The notes beneath the pieces were generated by a model. The model had not been told where the DNA came from. It saw only the letters and a program-made list of their open reading frames with translations, and made no database searches. Position numbers and translations under genes: made by a program. From the NCBI RefSeq assembly GCF_000368265.1, contig NZ_KB851219.1, positions 2,226,484-2,290,483 of the forward strand: a DNA stretch of 64,000 nucleotides, read 5' to 3'. Below, piece after piece: positions 18,080 through 27,033 of this stretch; within the stretch, counting starts at the first letter, position 1; each line of letters begins with the position of its first letter. The stretch is from Acinetobacter brisouisimilis. Lineage in GTDB: Bacteria > Pseudomonadota > Gammaproteobacteria > Pseudomonadales > Moraxellaceae.

Positions 18080-19398
18080 TATTGTGCTCCTGCAAGATTC
18101 GCGGAAAAACGCTGTTGAATTTGGCTGATGGCATCTTCTGCACCCACCACGCTCGGCTCGATACCCAATGCCAAACTCTCGGCATCCAGTGCTTTTTGCC
18201 AGACATTTTTTAAGAGCTGTGTCTGTTGCAAACGCTGCTGCTGCAATTGCAGATTTGCCTGCTGCACATCGCTCATGGCGTATTTTCCTGCCTGAAACCC
18301 TTGCAAGGTTTTTTGTAAAATCACCTCTGACAATGGAATTTGTTGATCTTTGACCAAGCTGAGTTGCTGATTGATATTGCGTAGCTCCAACAGTGCCGTT
18401 TCAAGTAAGCGTTCGGTATTTTGCTGATAACGCTGCTGGCTATGATTGAGATAATCTACTTTGCTCTGCGCCATCTGCTGGGCATACTGTTGCCGATTAA
18501 AAATGGTCAGTGGAATCTCCACACCAACCCGTAACTGTTGTTCGGTATTGTTTTGATTTGCGGTTTGGCTACGCACCATGCCCACGACTAGCGTTGGATT
18601 CGGGCGTGCCTGTGCACGCAAATGCTGAATCTGAGCCTGTTGTTGCTGGCTTTGTAACTGCAAGCTACGCGCAAATAGATTGTTCTGCTGATGCTGTTGG
18701 ATCGCAGCTTCTGCACTACTGAGTGGGTCTTCAAGCTGAAGATCAAGTGCATCACTGTTGGCTTCACCCCACCAGTGTGCCAGCTGGCGCTTGGCGATTT
18801 GAATAGCCTGTTGAGCTTGCTGATCGCGTTGTTGATTTTCAATATGCGCCATCAAGCCGCGATCTAAATCTAACTGGGAAATACTCCCCGCCCGATAACG
18901 CAGGCGGGTGGCATTGAGTAATGCCTGACTGCTTCGTAGCTGTGCCCGTGTCAGTTGCTGTTCTTGCTGCAGGACTGCCAACTGCACCCAGCGATATTTG
19001 AGTGCCAGTTGTAACTGTGCCCGATAAAGCTGCTGATCAAGCTGAACTTTGCTCAGCTCAAGTTTTGCCAAGTGCTGTGCCGCACGGCGCTCACCAAACA
19101 GATCCAGTTTTTGCGACAGATTGACTTCCAGTTCGCGATCCTGACTAGAAGCAAAACTGGTTTGCTGAACCGAAAGGCTTGGATTTCCCCACAAACGACT
19201 CTGTTGTTGCTGTGCATTGGCAATGCTTTCGCGTGCCTGCCACAGCCCTTGCTGTGCCTGATATTGCTCAACTTTTTTAAAAGTTTGCTGAAAACTTAGC
19301 GAATGATCTGCGGCATACACCATAGAAGTTGCCATACTGCATGCACCAAACAGCATGCTGCAACGCCATGCCTGTGCATGGAAGAAAGAAAAAGACAT
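18079..19398 (-). CDS. czcC: Outer-membrane efflux channel CzcC
   Basis: TolC-family outer-membrane factor completing the CzcCBA complex. The N-terminus is signal-like, with hydrophobic residues ending SMVYA near residue 29. The mature protein is almost entirely helical and Gln-rich (many Q-Q runs), with the duplicated OEP architecture typical of the family. Length 439 is usual. It lies 45 nt after czcI and overlaps czcB by one base. Confidence 0.92.
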   Translation of the reverse strand: MSFSFFHAQAWRCSMLFGACSMATSMVYAADHSLSFQQTFKKVEQYQAQQGLWQARESIANAQQQQSRLWGNPSLSVQQTSFASSQDRELEVNLSQKLDLFGERRAAQHLAKLELSKVQLDQQLYRAQLQLALKYRWVQLAVLQQEQQLTRAQLRSSQALLNATRLRYRAGSISQLDLDRGLMAHIENQQRDQQAQQAIQIAKRQLAHWWGEANSDALDLQLEDPLSSAEAAIQQHQQNNLFARSLQLQSQQQQAQIQHLRAQARPNPTLVVGMVRSQTANQNNTEQQLRVGVEIPLTIFNRQQYAQQMAQSKVDYLNHSQQRYQQNTERLLETALLELRNINQQLSLVKDQQIPLSEVILQKTLQGFQAGKYAMSDVQQANLQLQQQRLQQTQLLKNVWQKALDAESLALGIEPSVVGAEDAISQIQQRFSANLAGAQ

Positions 19399-19443
19399 CG
19401 TTTTGCCCCGTAAAAAGAAATATTACGGTGGGCGATTTTTCGG

Positions 19444-19839
19444 CTACCCCACCAATAGCGGGGCAAAAACAGGCGGTGGATTGGCAGCGAACAAATCAGG
19501 GGACTGGTATAAATTATTCCAGTCATAATGCCGCAACATCGGCATAGAAGCATGATGTGGTGCAAGGGTATGTGCCTGCACGGCTGCCATTACAGGTGAA
19601 AAAGACGGTAAATGATCACTATGATCCTGAACATCGGGTGGATCATCTGCTGTGTTCAATACACTCGGATGCTGTGCTAGATGCTCAGATGTCAGTTGAT
19701 GATGTCCAAAATGCGCTGAACTCGATTTTTGTATCGCTGGTCGGTTTTCATGGGTGCAAAATGCCGCTGCCACATTCCAAACACTTTGGAACGTGAACAA
19801 AGTTAGCAAGATGGTGATAAAAACACTGCAACGTTTCAA
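19444..19839 (-). CDS. czcI: CzcI-like periplasmic metal-resistance accessory protein
   Basis: 131 residues with an N-terminal signal peptide (cleavage near WNVAAA, residue 26), followed by FCTHE, AHFGHH and further His clusters. The pattern FC.HE ... HFGHH resembles the small periplasmic CzcI of Cupriavidus metallidurans, encoded at the head of czcICBA as here. Its exact role is debated: a regulatory or metal-sensing accessory. The start is a TTG at 19839; no in-frame ATG exists before the signal peptide. The Shine-Dalgarno is weak. First gene of the efflux operon. Confidence 0.75.
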   Translation of the reverse strand: MKRCSVFITILLTLFTFQSVWNVAAAFCTHENRPAIQKSSSAHFGHHQLTSEHLAQHPSVLNTADDPPDVQDHSDHLPSFSPVMAAVQAHTLAPHHASMPMLRHYDWNNLYQSPDLFAANPPPVFAPLLVG

Positions 19840-20187
19840 CGCAGAAGCTCTCGAACAATTCCGAGCGAATATAACAGTTTTATGACATGTTATAGAATCA
19901 CGTTTTAAGGTTTATATGAAAATGACAATACTTCGATCAAGTACAAACCGCTAAACGAATTCAATACATCAAGATAGAATCATTAAACCCATGCCATACA
20001 TAACAGCGCGTAACGGCCTGCGAGCTATAGAATTATTGTTGAAAAATTAAATTTAAAAATGAAAACAGCGACCTATTATTATAATTATAGGAATTAAACG
20101 TAAAATTATGCTTTCCGAAAGACAGCTCCAATTCATCATTAAAACCATCTTTAAAACTACCTATAAAATCTAAAATATAACAAATAG
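19840..20187. other. AT-rich region upstream of the czc operon
   Basis: About 350 bases with no gene, between the czcI start and the 3' end of a leftward glycosyltransferase gene. It must contain the czc promoter. Besides the dyad listed separately there is an imperfect AT palindrome with CCTAT/ATAGG arms near 20073-20092. No regulator gene is encoded here. Confidence 0.5.
19870..19894. promoter_or_regulatory. Candidate operator of the czc operon
   Basis: Inverted repeat TATAACA-N11-TGTTATA centred about 45 nt upstream of czcI. The left arm overlaps a TATATT that could serve as the -10 box on the minus strand. The half-site resembles zinc-regulator half-sites but in the opposite (outward) arrangement, so the regulator is unknown. 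Confidence 0.4.
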
Positions 20188-20892
20188 TTAACTATGATTG
20201 GATAATAAACTCTTTTTCACTTTATTTTGTCTAAGCCACATTCTCACAATTTGCATGCTCGCTTTATGCAGTGGAACGGTATTAAAAATATCTCGCAGCA
20301 TTTGGATATCTGCCATACCGCCTTGTAACCACCCCATTTTTTTCGCTTTATATGGGCTCATGACATCAGGCCAACGTACAACTTTAATTCGGGAACGATC
20401 TGCAAGCCATAAGTGGTTTAACCAGACCTCTAACCCAAAACGGGGAAGCGTTCCGATTTCATCCAGATATTGCATCACCTGATCACGCCTGAAGATACGC
20501 TCTCCTGAAATATAGTCCAATCCAATCACTTGCCACGGCAATGGGCTATTACCACGCAAACTCAAAGACACATCAGCCAAACCAGAGCAGACTGGTTCAG
20601 CCAATGCCGTAATGTCCGATGCGGTTAGTCCAACCAAGTCAGCATCCAGCAAAAGCACATGACTTCCCGATGCAGCTGAAATCCCCGCCGCAACCGCATT
20701 ACTTTTTCCACTGTTACGCTCTAGACTAATGACCTTGACGCCAGATCGCTGTGCAACCTCAACCGTATTGTCTGTCGATCGATCATCCACAACAATAATT
20801 TCATCGACAAGCGCATGTCCACAGACTGCATCCAGTACTTTTCCAATACGAGGTGCTTCATTGTAGGCAGGAATAATACAACTTAATTTCAT
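20188..20892 (-). CDS. Family 2 glycosyltransferase
   Basis: GT-A fold glycosyltransferase with the N-terminal IIPAYNEAPRIG and EIIVVDDRSTDNT segments and the DAD metal/nucleotide motif (LLLDADLVG) near residue 88, similar to dolichol-phosphate-mannose-synthase-like enzymes. It is 234 residues long with no membrane helices, so soluble or peripheral. ATG 20892 overlaps the upstream TGA (ATGA), which decides the start against an upstream GCC-encoded extension and implies coupling with the DedA-like gene. Acceptor and sugar are unknown. Confidence 0.8.
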   Translation of the reverse strand: MKLSCIIPAYNEAPRIGKVLDAVCGHALVDEIIVVDDRSTDNTVEVAQRSGVKVISLERNSGKSNAVAAGISAASGSHVLLLDADLVGLTASDITALAEPVCSGLADVSLSLRGNSPLPWQVIGLDYISGERIFRRDQVMQYLDEIGTLPRFGLEVWLNHLWLADRSRIKVVRWPDVMSPYKAKKMGWLQGGMADIQMLRDIFNTVPLHKASMQIVRMWLRQNKVKKSLLSNHS

Positions 20893-21458
20893 GAAGTTCT
20901 CTTCAGCCAAAAAATGCTGACAAAAACAATAATAACCAGCATCATCAAAGAGATCATTCCAATCCAGTGATCAACCCGATTAACAAAATTTCCACAGCTA
21001 TAACCGATTGCAACAAAAAAAAGACTTTTAGGAATCGTAGATACGGCGCTATAAAAAACGAACGGAAGAAAACGCATTCTTGCAATTCCCGCCCCCAACA
21101 AAACTGCTATGCCAGCGGAATGTGTGAGCTTGCCAATAACAATAAGTTTTCCGCCCTCTACATCAAATTTACTGACCAATCCATCTAGTCTGGCTGGGTT
21201 CAATCCCAAACGCTGCATCCATTTCGGAGGTACACTTCCCTTTTTCACCATGCCACGACCGACCAGATAAAAACAGATATCACCAATCAGATCGGCCATG
21301 ATCACGACCACAATCACAGTCAGCAGACTAAAATAATTTAGACGGGCCAGATAGGCTGCAATCACGGTAACAATTGGCCCTTCAATCACGGCTAAAGGCG
21401 TTAACAGCAACAAACCATGTGCTTTGATTAAAGTTTCCGTCATTGAGAGATCAAACAA
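20889..21458 (-). CDS. DedA/VTT-domain membrane protein
   Basis: 189-residue membrane protein with about five hydrophobic segments and the family pattern: an early E in LAVIEGPIVTVIAAYLA, a central GDICFYLVGR, and the GAGIARMRFLPFVFYS segment with conserved G/R. DedA proteins are proton-dependent lipid carriers or scramblases, some acting on undecaprenyl phosphate. The start is uncertain: a TTG at 21458 has GGAG 9 nt upstream, while the ATG at 21443 has none. It is sandwiched between two glycosyltransferases (3-nt gap and ATGA overlap), suggesting a role in the same lipid-linked glycan or glycolipid pathway. Confidence 0.8.
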   Translation of the reverse strand: MFDLSMTETLIKAHGLLLLTPLAVIEGPIVTVIAAYLARLNYFSLLTVIVVVIMADLIGDICFYLVGRGMVKKGSVPPKWMQRLGLNPARLDGLVSKFDVEGGKLIVIGKLTHSAGIAVLLGAGIARMRFLPFVFYSAVSTIPKSLFFVAIGYSCGNFVNRVDHWIGMISLMMLVIIVFVSIFWLKRTS

Positions 21459-21461
21459 GGA

Positions 21462-22613
21462 TTAATGCTCCATCTCTTTATGTTCTTGCACATTGACAGA
21501 AGCCGAGCTACTCATTGCATTCCCGTGCCAAACAAAACTGCGACCCGCCCAACACCATAGCCATAACAATGGCAATAGCATGTCACGAATGATCATTGCC
21601 CATACATCTCTGGCACTATGTGGCCAACGCAGCAGCTTCGCCACCATCCACTCAGCGCCATACCACAAAATAAAGACAGCAGGAGGAAATATCCAAGGGA
21701 TAATCTGTAAATATGCCAGATAAATCAGACTCGCCATGACTGGTACAGATCCTAAAAGTATTTCAGGAATAAATAGCCAGAAAAAACCAAGTCGACGAAT
21801 ACGCGCCCAACGTAACTGACGATCCCAGACCGCACGTAATGTTCGCTCACCAATTGGCTGAGCAAAAGGGCGTGGTGTTAAATGAACTTTCAAGCCCGCA
21901 TCTCTAACCAGTTTCGTCGATGCAACATCTTCGGCTAATTCATGCCCTAATGCAGATAGTCCACCACGCTGATCAAGAACATCTCTGCGCCAAAACAAGG
22001 TTTTGCCTTGTGCAAATCCAAGGCCGATTGCATCGGATAAAAACTGCCATCGTGCCTGATGTGTATTCAACAATGCGGCTTCAACTGCACCCCACAAATT
22101 CATTGGTCGAATACCAATGGCTGGCGAACTCACGAGCCCTGTATCTTGCTCATCAAAACTCAAAATTAATGAACGCAGATAGTCTGGTGGAAGCAACAGA
22201 TTACTGTCCGCCATCGCAATCCATTGAGCAGATGTACTTTGCCATGCCTTCTCAATGTTATTGAGTTTAGGGTTTTTAGTAATCAGATCATTTCCGATCA
22301 GAAGTTTGGCTGATCTTTCAGGGTGGCAGGCCATTAACCGATTGACATACGGAATTACTGGATCTTGTGCGGAAGCAACACAAAAAAGAATGTCATAATC
22401 TGGATAATCCTGTTTAAAGCAGGATAAGAGTAATTCTTCTGCAAAATTATCTAGACCACAAAGTGGTCGAATCAGTGTAATGTGTGGTGTTTTTTTAAGA
22501 ATAGAAGAATGTATCGGAGAATTTAGTCGCCGAAAAGCAACAAAAAGAGAGCCAAGCTGCACAATCAATAATGTGCAGCTTGCTATCCCAGCAATAATTG
22601 CTAACAGTGCCAT
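21462..22613 (-). CDS. Family 21 (ceramide glucosyltransferase-like) glycosyltransferase
   Basis: 383-residue membrane glycosyltransferase with one N-terminal helix (about 4-27), a GT-A catalytic domain, and several C-terminal helices (about 275-370). The D-D-D-(R/Q)xxRW signature of GT21 enzymes is complete: D84 (AQDP), D136 (MADSN), D229 (AEDVAS) and RQLRW at 265-269. Relatives include eukaryotic ceramide glucosyltransferase and HpnI of hopanoid synthesis; no hopanoid or sphingolipid genes are seen nearby, so the lipid acceptor is open. The ATG directly abuts the stop codon of ettA. Confidence 0.8.
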   Translation of the reverse strand: MALLAIIAGIASCTLLIVQLGSLFVAFRRLNSPIHSSILKKTPHITLIRPLCGLDNFAEELLLSCFKQDYPDYDILFCVASAQDPVIPYVNRLMACHPERSAKLLIGNDLITKNPKLNNIEKAWQSTSAQWIAMADSNLLLPPDYLRSLILSFDEQDTGLVSSPAIGIRPMNLWGAVEAALLNTHQARWQFLSDAIGLGFAQGKTLFWRRDVLDQRGGLSALGHELAEDVASTKLVRDAGLKVHLTPRPFAQPIGERTLRAVWDRQLRWARIRRLGFFWLFIPEILLGSVPVMASLIYLAYLQIIPWIFPPAVFILWYGAEWMVAKLLRWPHSARDVWAMIIRDMLLPLLWLWCWAGRSFVWHGNAMSSSASVNVQEHKEMEH

Positions 22614-24275
22614 TTATCCACTGATTTTTTTGTATTTGGTACGCTTTTGTACCGCATCTTCGCCTAAACGTGCCAAGCGGTATGCTTCATACTCAGCATA
22701 GTTGCCTTCGTAGAATTCAGGTTGTTCATTTTCAAATGACAAAATGTGCGTTGCAATACGGTCAAGGAACCAACGGTCATGCGATACCACCATCACTGTA
22801 CCTGGGAATACCAAAATGGCATCTTCAAGCGCACGTAAAGTTTCGATATCCAAGTCGTTCGATGGCTCATCCAGTAAGATCACGTTTGCGCCCATTTGCA
22901 GGATTTTCGCCAGTTGCAAACGGTTACGCTCACCACCTGACAATTCGCCTACACGTTTTTGCTGATCTTGACCTTTAAAGTTAAAGCGACCGATATAAGC
23001 ACGTGATGCAATTTCATAATCGCCAATTCTTAAGATATCCAAACCGCCAGAAACTTCTTCCCAAACAGTTTTGTTGTTATCTAAGGTGTCACGAATCTGA
23101 CCCACATACGCCACTTTAACCGACTCACCCAACGTTACCGTACCTGTATCTGGCTGTTGTTCACCAGTCATCATACGGAACAGTGTGGTTTTACCCGCAC
23201 CGTTTGGCCCCACGATACCCACAATCGCCGTTGGTGGTACGGTGAAAGATAGGTTTTCATACAGTAAGCGACCATCAAACGATTTGCTGATACCTTCTAC
23301 TTCTACAACCTTGTTGCCTAGGCGTGGACCAGGTGGAATATAGATTTCAGAGGTTTCGTTACGTTGTTGGAATTCACGTGAGTTAAGCTCTTCAAAACGC
23401 TCCATACGCGCTTTGTTTTTCTTTTGTTGACCTTTGGCATTTGAACGAACCCATTCAAGTTCTTTTTTCAATGCTTTAGCAAAAGACTCTTCTTGCTTAT
23501 TCTCTTGTTCTAGACGCGCATTCTTTTGCTCTAACCAAGAAGAATAGTTACCTTGGTAAGGAATACCCATACCGCGGTCAAGCTCCAAAATCCACTCGGC
23601 AACGTTATCCAAGAAATAACGGTCATGCGTAATCGCCACAATAGTGCCCGCAAAGTCTTTCAAGAAACGCTCTAACCAAGACACAGACTCTGCATCCAAA
23701 TGGTTCGTCGGTTCGTCTAGAAGCAACATGTCTGGCTTAGATAAAAGCAAACGACACAACGCAACACGACGACGCTCACCACCTGACAGTAAAGTCACGT
23801 CAGAATCCCAAGCTGGAAGGTTCAACGCAGCTGCGGCTTGATCCATTTGATTGCTGAGGTTATGTGCATCCCATGAATGGATAATCGCTTCTAATTTTTC
23901 TTGTTCTTTCGCTAACTTATCAAAGTCTGCATCTTCAGACGCATATTCAGCAAACACTTCGTCCAAACGCGCCAAAGCATCTAATGGTTCACGTAAACCA
24001 TCTTCTACGTTGCCACGAACGTCTTTATTTGGATCGAGCGGTGGTTCTTGCTCTAAATAACCGATTTTGATACCTGGTTGCGCACGTGCTTCACCAGAAA
24101 AATCTTTGTCTACGCCCGCCATAATACGAAGCAAGGTCGATTTACCTGCACCGTTTAAACCAAGTACACCAATTTTTGCACCTGGGAAAAATGACAAAGA
24201 GATGTCTTTTAAGATTTCGCGCTTAGGCGGAATCATCTTAGACACTCGGTTCATCGTATAAATATATTGGGCCAC
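22614..24275 (-). CDS. ettA: Energy-dependent translational throttle protein EttA (ABC-F)
   Basis: Soluble ABC-F ATPase that binds the ribosomal E site and gates the first peptide bond according to ATP/ADP. The protein (553 residues) has two ATP-binding cassettes: Walker A GLNGAGKST (near 40) and GPNGAGKTT (near 355), signature LSGGERRR and LSGGERNR, and Walker B LLLDEPTNHLD and ILLDEPSNDLD, joined by the charged P-site tether linker. The start is GTG 24275 with GAGGAG upstream; the N-terminus MAQYIYTMNRVSK matches EttA. The next gene (GT21) begins immediately after its stop codon. Confidence 0.95.
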   Translation of the reverse strand: MAQYIYTMNRVSKMIPPKREILKDISLSFFPGAKIGVLGLNGAGKSTLLRIMAGVDKDFSGEARAQPGIKIGYLEQEPPLDPNKDVRGNVEDGLREPLDALARLDEVFAEYASEDADFDKLAKEQEKLEAIIHSWDAHNLSNQMDQAAAALNLPAWDSDVTLLSGGERRRVALCRLLLSKPDMLLLDEPTNHLDAESVSWLERFLKDFAGTIVAITHDRYFLDNVAEWILELDRGMGIPYQGNYSSWLEQKNARLEQENKQEESFAKALKKELEWVRSNAKGQQKKNKARMERFEELNSREFQQRNETSEIYIPPGPRLGNKVVEVEGISKSFDGRLLYENLSFTVPPTAIVGIVGPNGAGKTTLFRMMTGEQQPDTGTVTLGESVKVAYVGQIRDTLDNNKTVWEEVSGGLDILRIGDYEIASRAYIGRFNFKGQDQQKRVGELSGGERNRLQLAKILQMGANVILLDEPSNDLDIETLRALEDAILVFPGTVMVVSHDRWFLDRIATHILSFENEQPEFYEGNYAEYEAYRLARLGEDAVQKRTKYKKISG

Positions 24276-24541
24276 TTAGGACTCCTCAATTGAAAAAGCA
24301 AAACATCGCAAACCGCGACAAAAATTGCTCGCATTATACGATGAATCAGTCAAAAACATAAGACTATCGCCTAGATCATGTCAGCAGTTTGTGACAATTC
24401 ATTGTCAAAGACGGTACTATATATTTTTCATACAACCAGATACTGCATAAATTCAGATAAGTAATGCACAAAAGCATATACATACTGTAGTTAAAACATT
24501 TTAAACTCAACGAATATAAATACATAGGACAAGAAAACGAC

Positions 24542-25819
24542 ATGAGCCATAAAGACGAAACTCTTGCCATTCATGCAGGTTATAGCCCAGAAGCCACTAC
24601 CAAAGCGGTTGCTGTTCCGATTTACCAAACGACATCCTATTCTTTTGACAACACCCAGCATGGCGCCGATTTATTTGATCTAAAAGTTCAGGGCAATATC
24701 TATACCCGCATAATGAACCCGACCACAGCCGTGTTGGAGCAGCGTATCGCAGCGTTAGAAGGTGGAATTGGGGCACTGGCGCTGGCATCGGGTATGGCAG
24801 CCATTACTTATGCGATTCAGACGATTGCTGAGGCGGGCGACAATATTGCATCGGTTTCGACTTTATATGGTGGCACCTATAACCTGTTCGCTCATACCCT
24901 ACCTAAGCAAGGGATCGAAGTTCGTTTCTTTGATTATCAACAGCCTGATCAACTTGCTTCGCTCATTGATGAAAAAACCAAACTGGTGTTTGTCGAATCG
25001 ATTGGCAACCCTTTGGGAAATATTATTGATCTGGAAAAAATCGCCGAAATTGCCCATGCACATGGCATTCCTGTCGTTGTCGATAACACTGTTGCCACGC
25101 CAGTATTGCAAAAATCTTTTGAATTTGGGGCAGATATTATTGTCCACTCACTGACAAAATATATTGGCGGACATGGCAACAGTATTGGCGGAATTATTGT
25201 CGACAGTGGTAAATTTCCGTGGGGACAATACCCTGAACGCTTTAAATCGTTAAACACCCCTGATCCAAGCTATCATGGCGTGAACTACGTCGAAGCCTTG
25301 GGCGAAGCAGCGTATATTGCCCGAGCGCGCGTTGTACCTCTACGTAATACAGGTGCAGCGATTAGCCCGTTCAATGCCTTTTTGATTTTACAAGGTCTGG
25401 AAACACTCTCCCTACGTATGGAGCGCCATACCGAAAATGCTCAGCGTATTGCCGAATACCTCCAGCAACACCCAAAAGTCAAATGGGTCAACTATGCAGG
25501 TCTGCCTGAGCATCCACAGTATGCGCTGGCACAAAAATATGTACAGGGTAAACCTTCTGCCATTTTATCTTTTGGGGTACAAGATGGCTTGGCAGGTGGT
25601 ACGCGTTTTATTGATGCCTTACAACTGTTTACTCGTCTGGTGAATATTGGCGATGCCAAAAGTTTAGCCTGTCACCCAGCCACCACAACACATCGCCAGC
25701 TTAACCCCGATGAGCTAAAAGCGGCGGGGGTCAGTGTAGATATGGTACGGTTATCCATCGGAATTGAGCATATTGATGATTTGATTGCTGACCTTGAGCA
25801 AGCACTCAATGCTGTTTAA
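24542..25819 (+). CDS. metY: O-acetylhomoserine sulfhydrylase
   Basis: PLP-dependent Cys/Met-metabolism enzyme forming homocysteine from O-acetylhomoserine and sulfide. The PLP lysine is K206 in VHSLTKYIGGHG; the cofactor phosphate loop ALASGMAAI lies near residue 78. Length 425 and the N-terminal ETLAIHAGY place it in the O-acetylhomoserine aminocarboxypropyltransferase subgroup rather than the shorter (~390) MetB/MetC group. Monocistronic, with its own terminator. Confidence 0.9.
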   Translation: MSHKDETLAIHAGYSPEATTKAVAVPIYQTTSYSFDNTQHGADLFDLKVQGNIYTRIMNPTTAVLEQRIAALEGGIGALALASGMAAITYAIQTIAEAGDNIASVSTLYGGTYNLFAHTLPKQGIEVRFFDYQQPDQLASLIDEKTKLVFVESIGNPLGNIIDLEKIAEIAHAHGIPVVVDNTVATPVLQKSFEFGADIIVHSLTKYIGGHGNSIGGIIVDSGKFPWGQYPERFKSLNTPDPSYHGVNYVEALGEAAYIARARVVPLRNTGAAISPFNAFLILQGLETLSLRMERHTENAQRIAEYLQQHPKVKWVNYAGLPEHPQYALAQKYVQGKPSAILSFGVQDGLAGGTRFIDALQLFTRLVNIGDAKSLACHPATTTHRQLNPDELKAAGVSVDMVRLSIGIEHIDDLIADLEQALNAV

Positions 25820-25845
25820 AAAATAGATTGTTTTGCCTATTTTTT
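25818..25845 (+). terminator. Terminator of metY
   Basis: AAAAAATAG pairs with CTATTTTTT across a 10-nt loop, starting at the metY stop codon and ending in a T-run. Confidence 0.7.
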
Positions 25846-25908
25846 AATGCCCTTGATCGAGTAAAAATATGCCGCCAATACAATTTATATTTTAATCATT
25901 AAATTGTT

Positions 25909-25940
25909 ACAATAAATAGAGCAATTGCTCTATTTATTGT
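25909..25940. repeat. Perfect 32-nt palindrome upstream of acr1
   Basis: A perfectly self-complementary 32-nt segment (arms 25909-25924 and 25925-25940, beginning ACAATAAATAGAGC) about 150 nt upstream of the acr1 start codon and 60 nt past the metY terminator. There is no pure T-run after it, so it is not a typical terminator; it may be a regulatory dyad or a bidirectional hairpin. Confidence 0.8.
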
Positions 25941-26088
25941 TTATAAATTCATACACTTACCCCTAGCTTTTCCTTCAATATTGGTTGTATGATTTTTTAG
26001 AGTTCTGTTTCTTTTAGACAGAGAAGCAACATTCCAGAAAATAATTAAATACCCATTTTTTAAAATCAAATCGAGGCAGGCTAAACAC

Positions 26089-26976
26089 GTGGATAAAAAA
26101 CTTGAAAAAATATTCCAAGGGAAAGTGCACGGCAAAATCGCATTAGTAACAGGAGCTTCAAGTGGCATTGGTATGACGGTCGCTAAAAAACTGGCTAGCG
26201 CAGGTGCACACGTACTCTTGGTCGCTCGTACTGAAGAAAAACTTTTAGAAGTCAAAACTGAAATTGAACAAAATGGTGGTCAAGCATCGGTGTACCCATG
26301 TGACCTGAATAACATGGAAGCAATTGATGCAGTCGCCAAACAAATTTTAACCGATGTCGACCATATTGATATTTTGATTAACAATGCAGGACGCTCCATT
26401 CGCCGTGCTGTACACGAATCAATAGATCGTTTTCATGATTTTGAACGCACCATGCAGCTTAACTACTTTGGTGCTGTACGTTTGGTATTAAATATCTTGC
26501 CCCACATGATTAAACGCAAACATGGGCAAATCATTAATATCAGTTCAATTGGTGTTCTTGCGAATGCCACACGTTTTTCAGCTTATGTTGCGTCAAAAGC
26601 TGCACTTGATGCTTTTAGCCGCTGTTTGTCTGCTGAAGTACACTCTCACAAGATTTCCATTACAACGGTGTATATGCCATTAGTACGCACCCCAATGATT
26701 GCACCCACCAAGATTTACAAATATGTACCGACCCTGTCACCTGAACAGGCAGCAGACCTAGTCGCGTATGCGATTGTGAAAAAACCGAAGAAAATTGCCA
26801 CACACTTGGGTTATCTGTCTTCACTGACGTATGCGATTGCGCCTGAAATTAACGATAAAATCATGTCCATCGGCTTTAACCTATTCCCAAGTTCTAGCGC
26901 TTCTGTTGGTGAGCAGCAAAAACTAAACTGGGTACAACGCACTTATGCACGATTATTTCCAGGTGAACACTGGTAA
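26089..26976 (+). CDS. acr1: Fatty acyl-CoA reductase Acr1
   Basis: Short-chain dehydrogenase that reduces long-chain acyl-CoA to fatty aldehyde, the first committed step of wax ester formation in Acinetobacter. Length 295 equals that of A. baylyi Acr1, and long stretches such as NNAGRSIRRAVHES, MQLNYFGAVRLVLN and the C-terminal RLFPGEHW agree with it from memory. NADPH motif TGASSGIG is at 21-28 and catalytic Ser-Tyr-Lys at S152/S153, Y166 and K170. The start is GTG 26089, with a GAGG 12 nt upstream. It is monocistronic, with a palindrome upstream and a terminator downstream. The wax ester synthase gene is not in the window. Confidence 0.92.
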   Translation: MDKKLEKIFQGKVHGKIALVTGASSGIGMTVAKKLASAGAHVLLVARTEEKLLEVKTEIEQNGGQASVYPCDLNNMEAIDAVAKQILTDVDHIDILINNAGRSIRRAVHESIDRFHDFERTMQLNYFGAVRLVLNILPHMIKRKHGQIINISSIGVLANATRFSAYVASKAALDAFSRCLSAEVHSHKISITTVYMPLVRTPMIAPTKIYKYVPTLSPEQAADLVAYAIVKKPKKIATHLGYLSSLTYAIAPEINDKIMSIGFNLFPSSSASVGEQQKLNWVQRTYARLFPGEHW

Positions 26977-26987
26977 ACCGCTCTTTT

Positions 26988-27020
26988 ACCAAGCCTGATC
27001 AATACAGGCTTGGTTTCAAT
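26988..27020 (+). terminator. Terminator between acr1 and the DinB-like gene
   Basis: A 10-bp stem, ACCAAGCCTG with CAGGCTTGGT, 7-nt loop, followed by a T-rich tail. It lies between convergent genes and may serve both. Confidence 0.7.
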
Positions 27021-27033
27021 TTTATGGTCAGTT

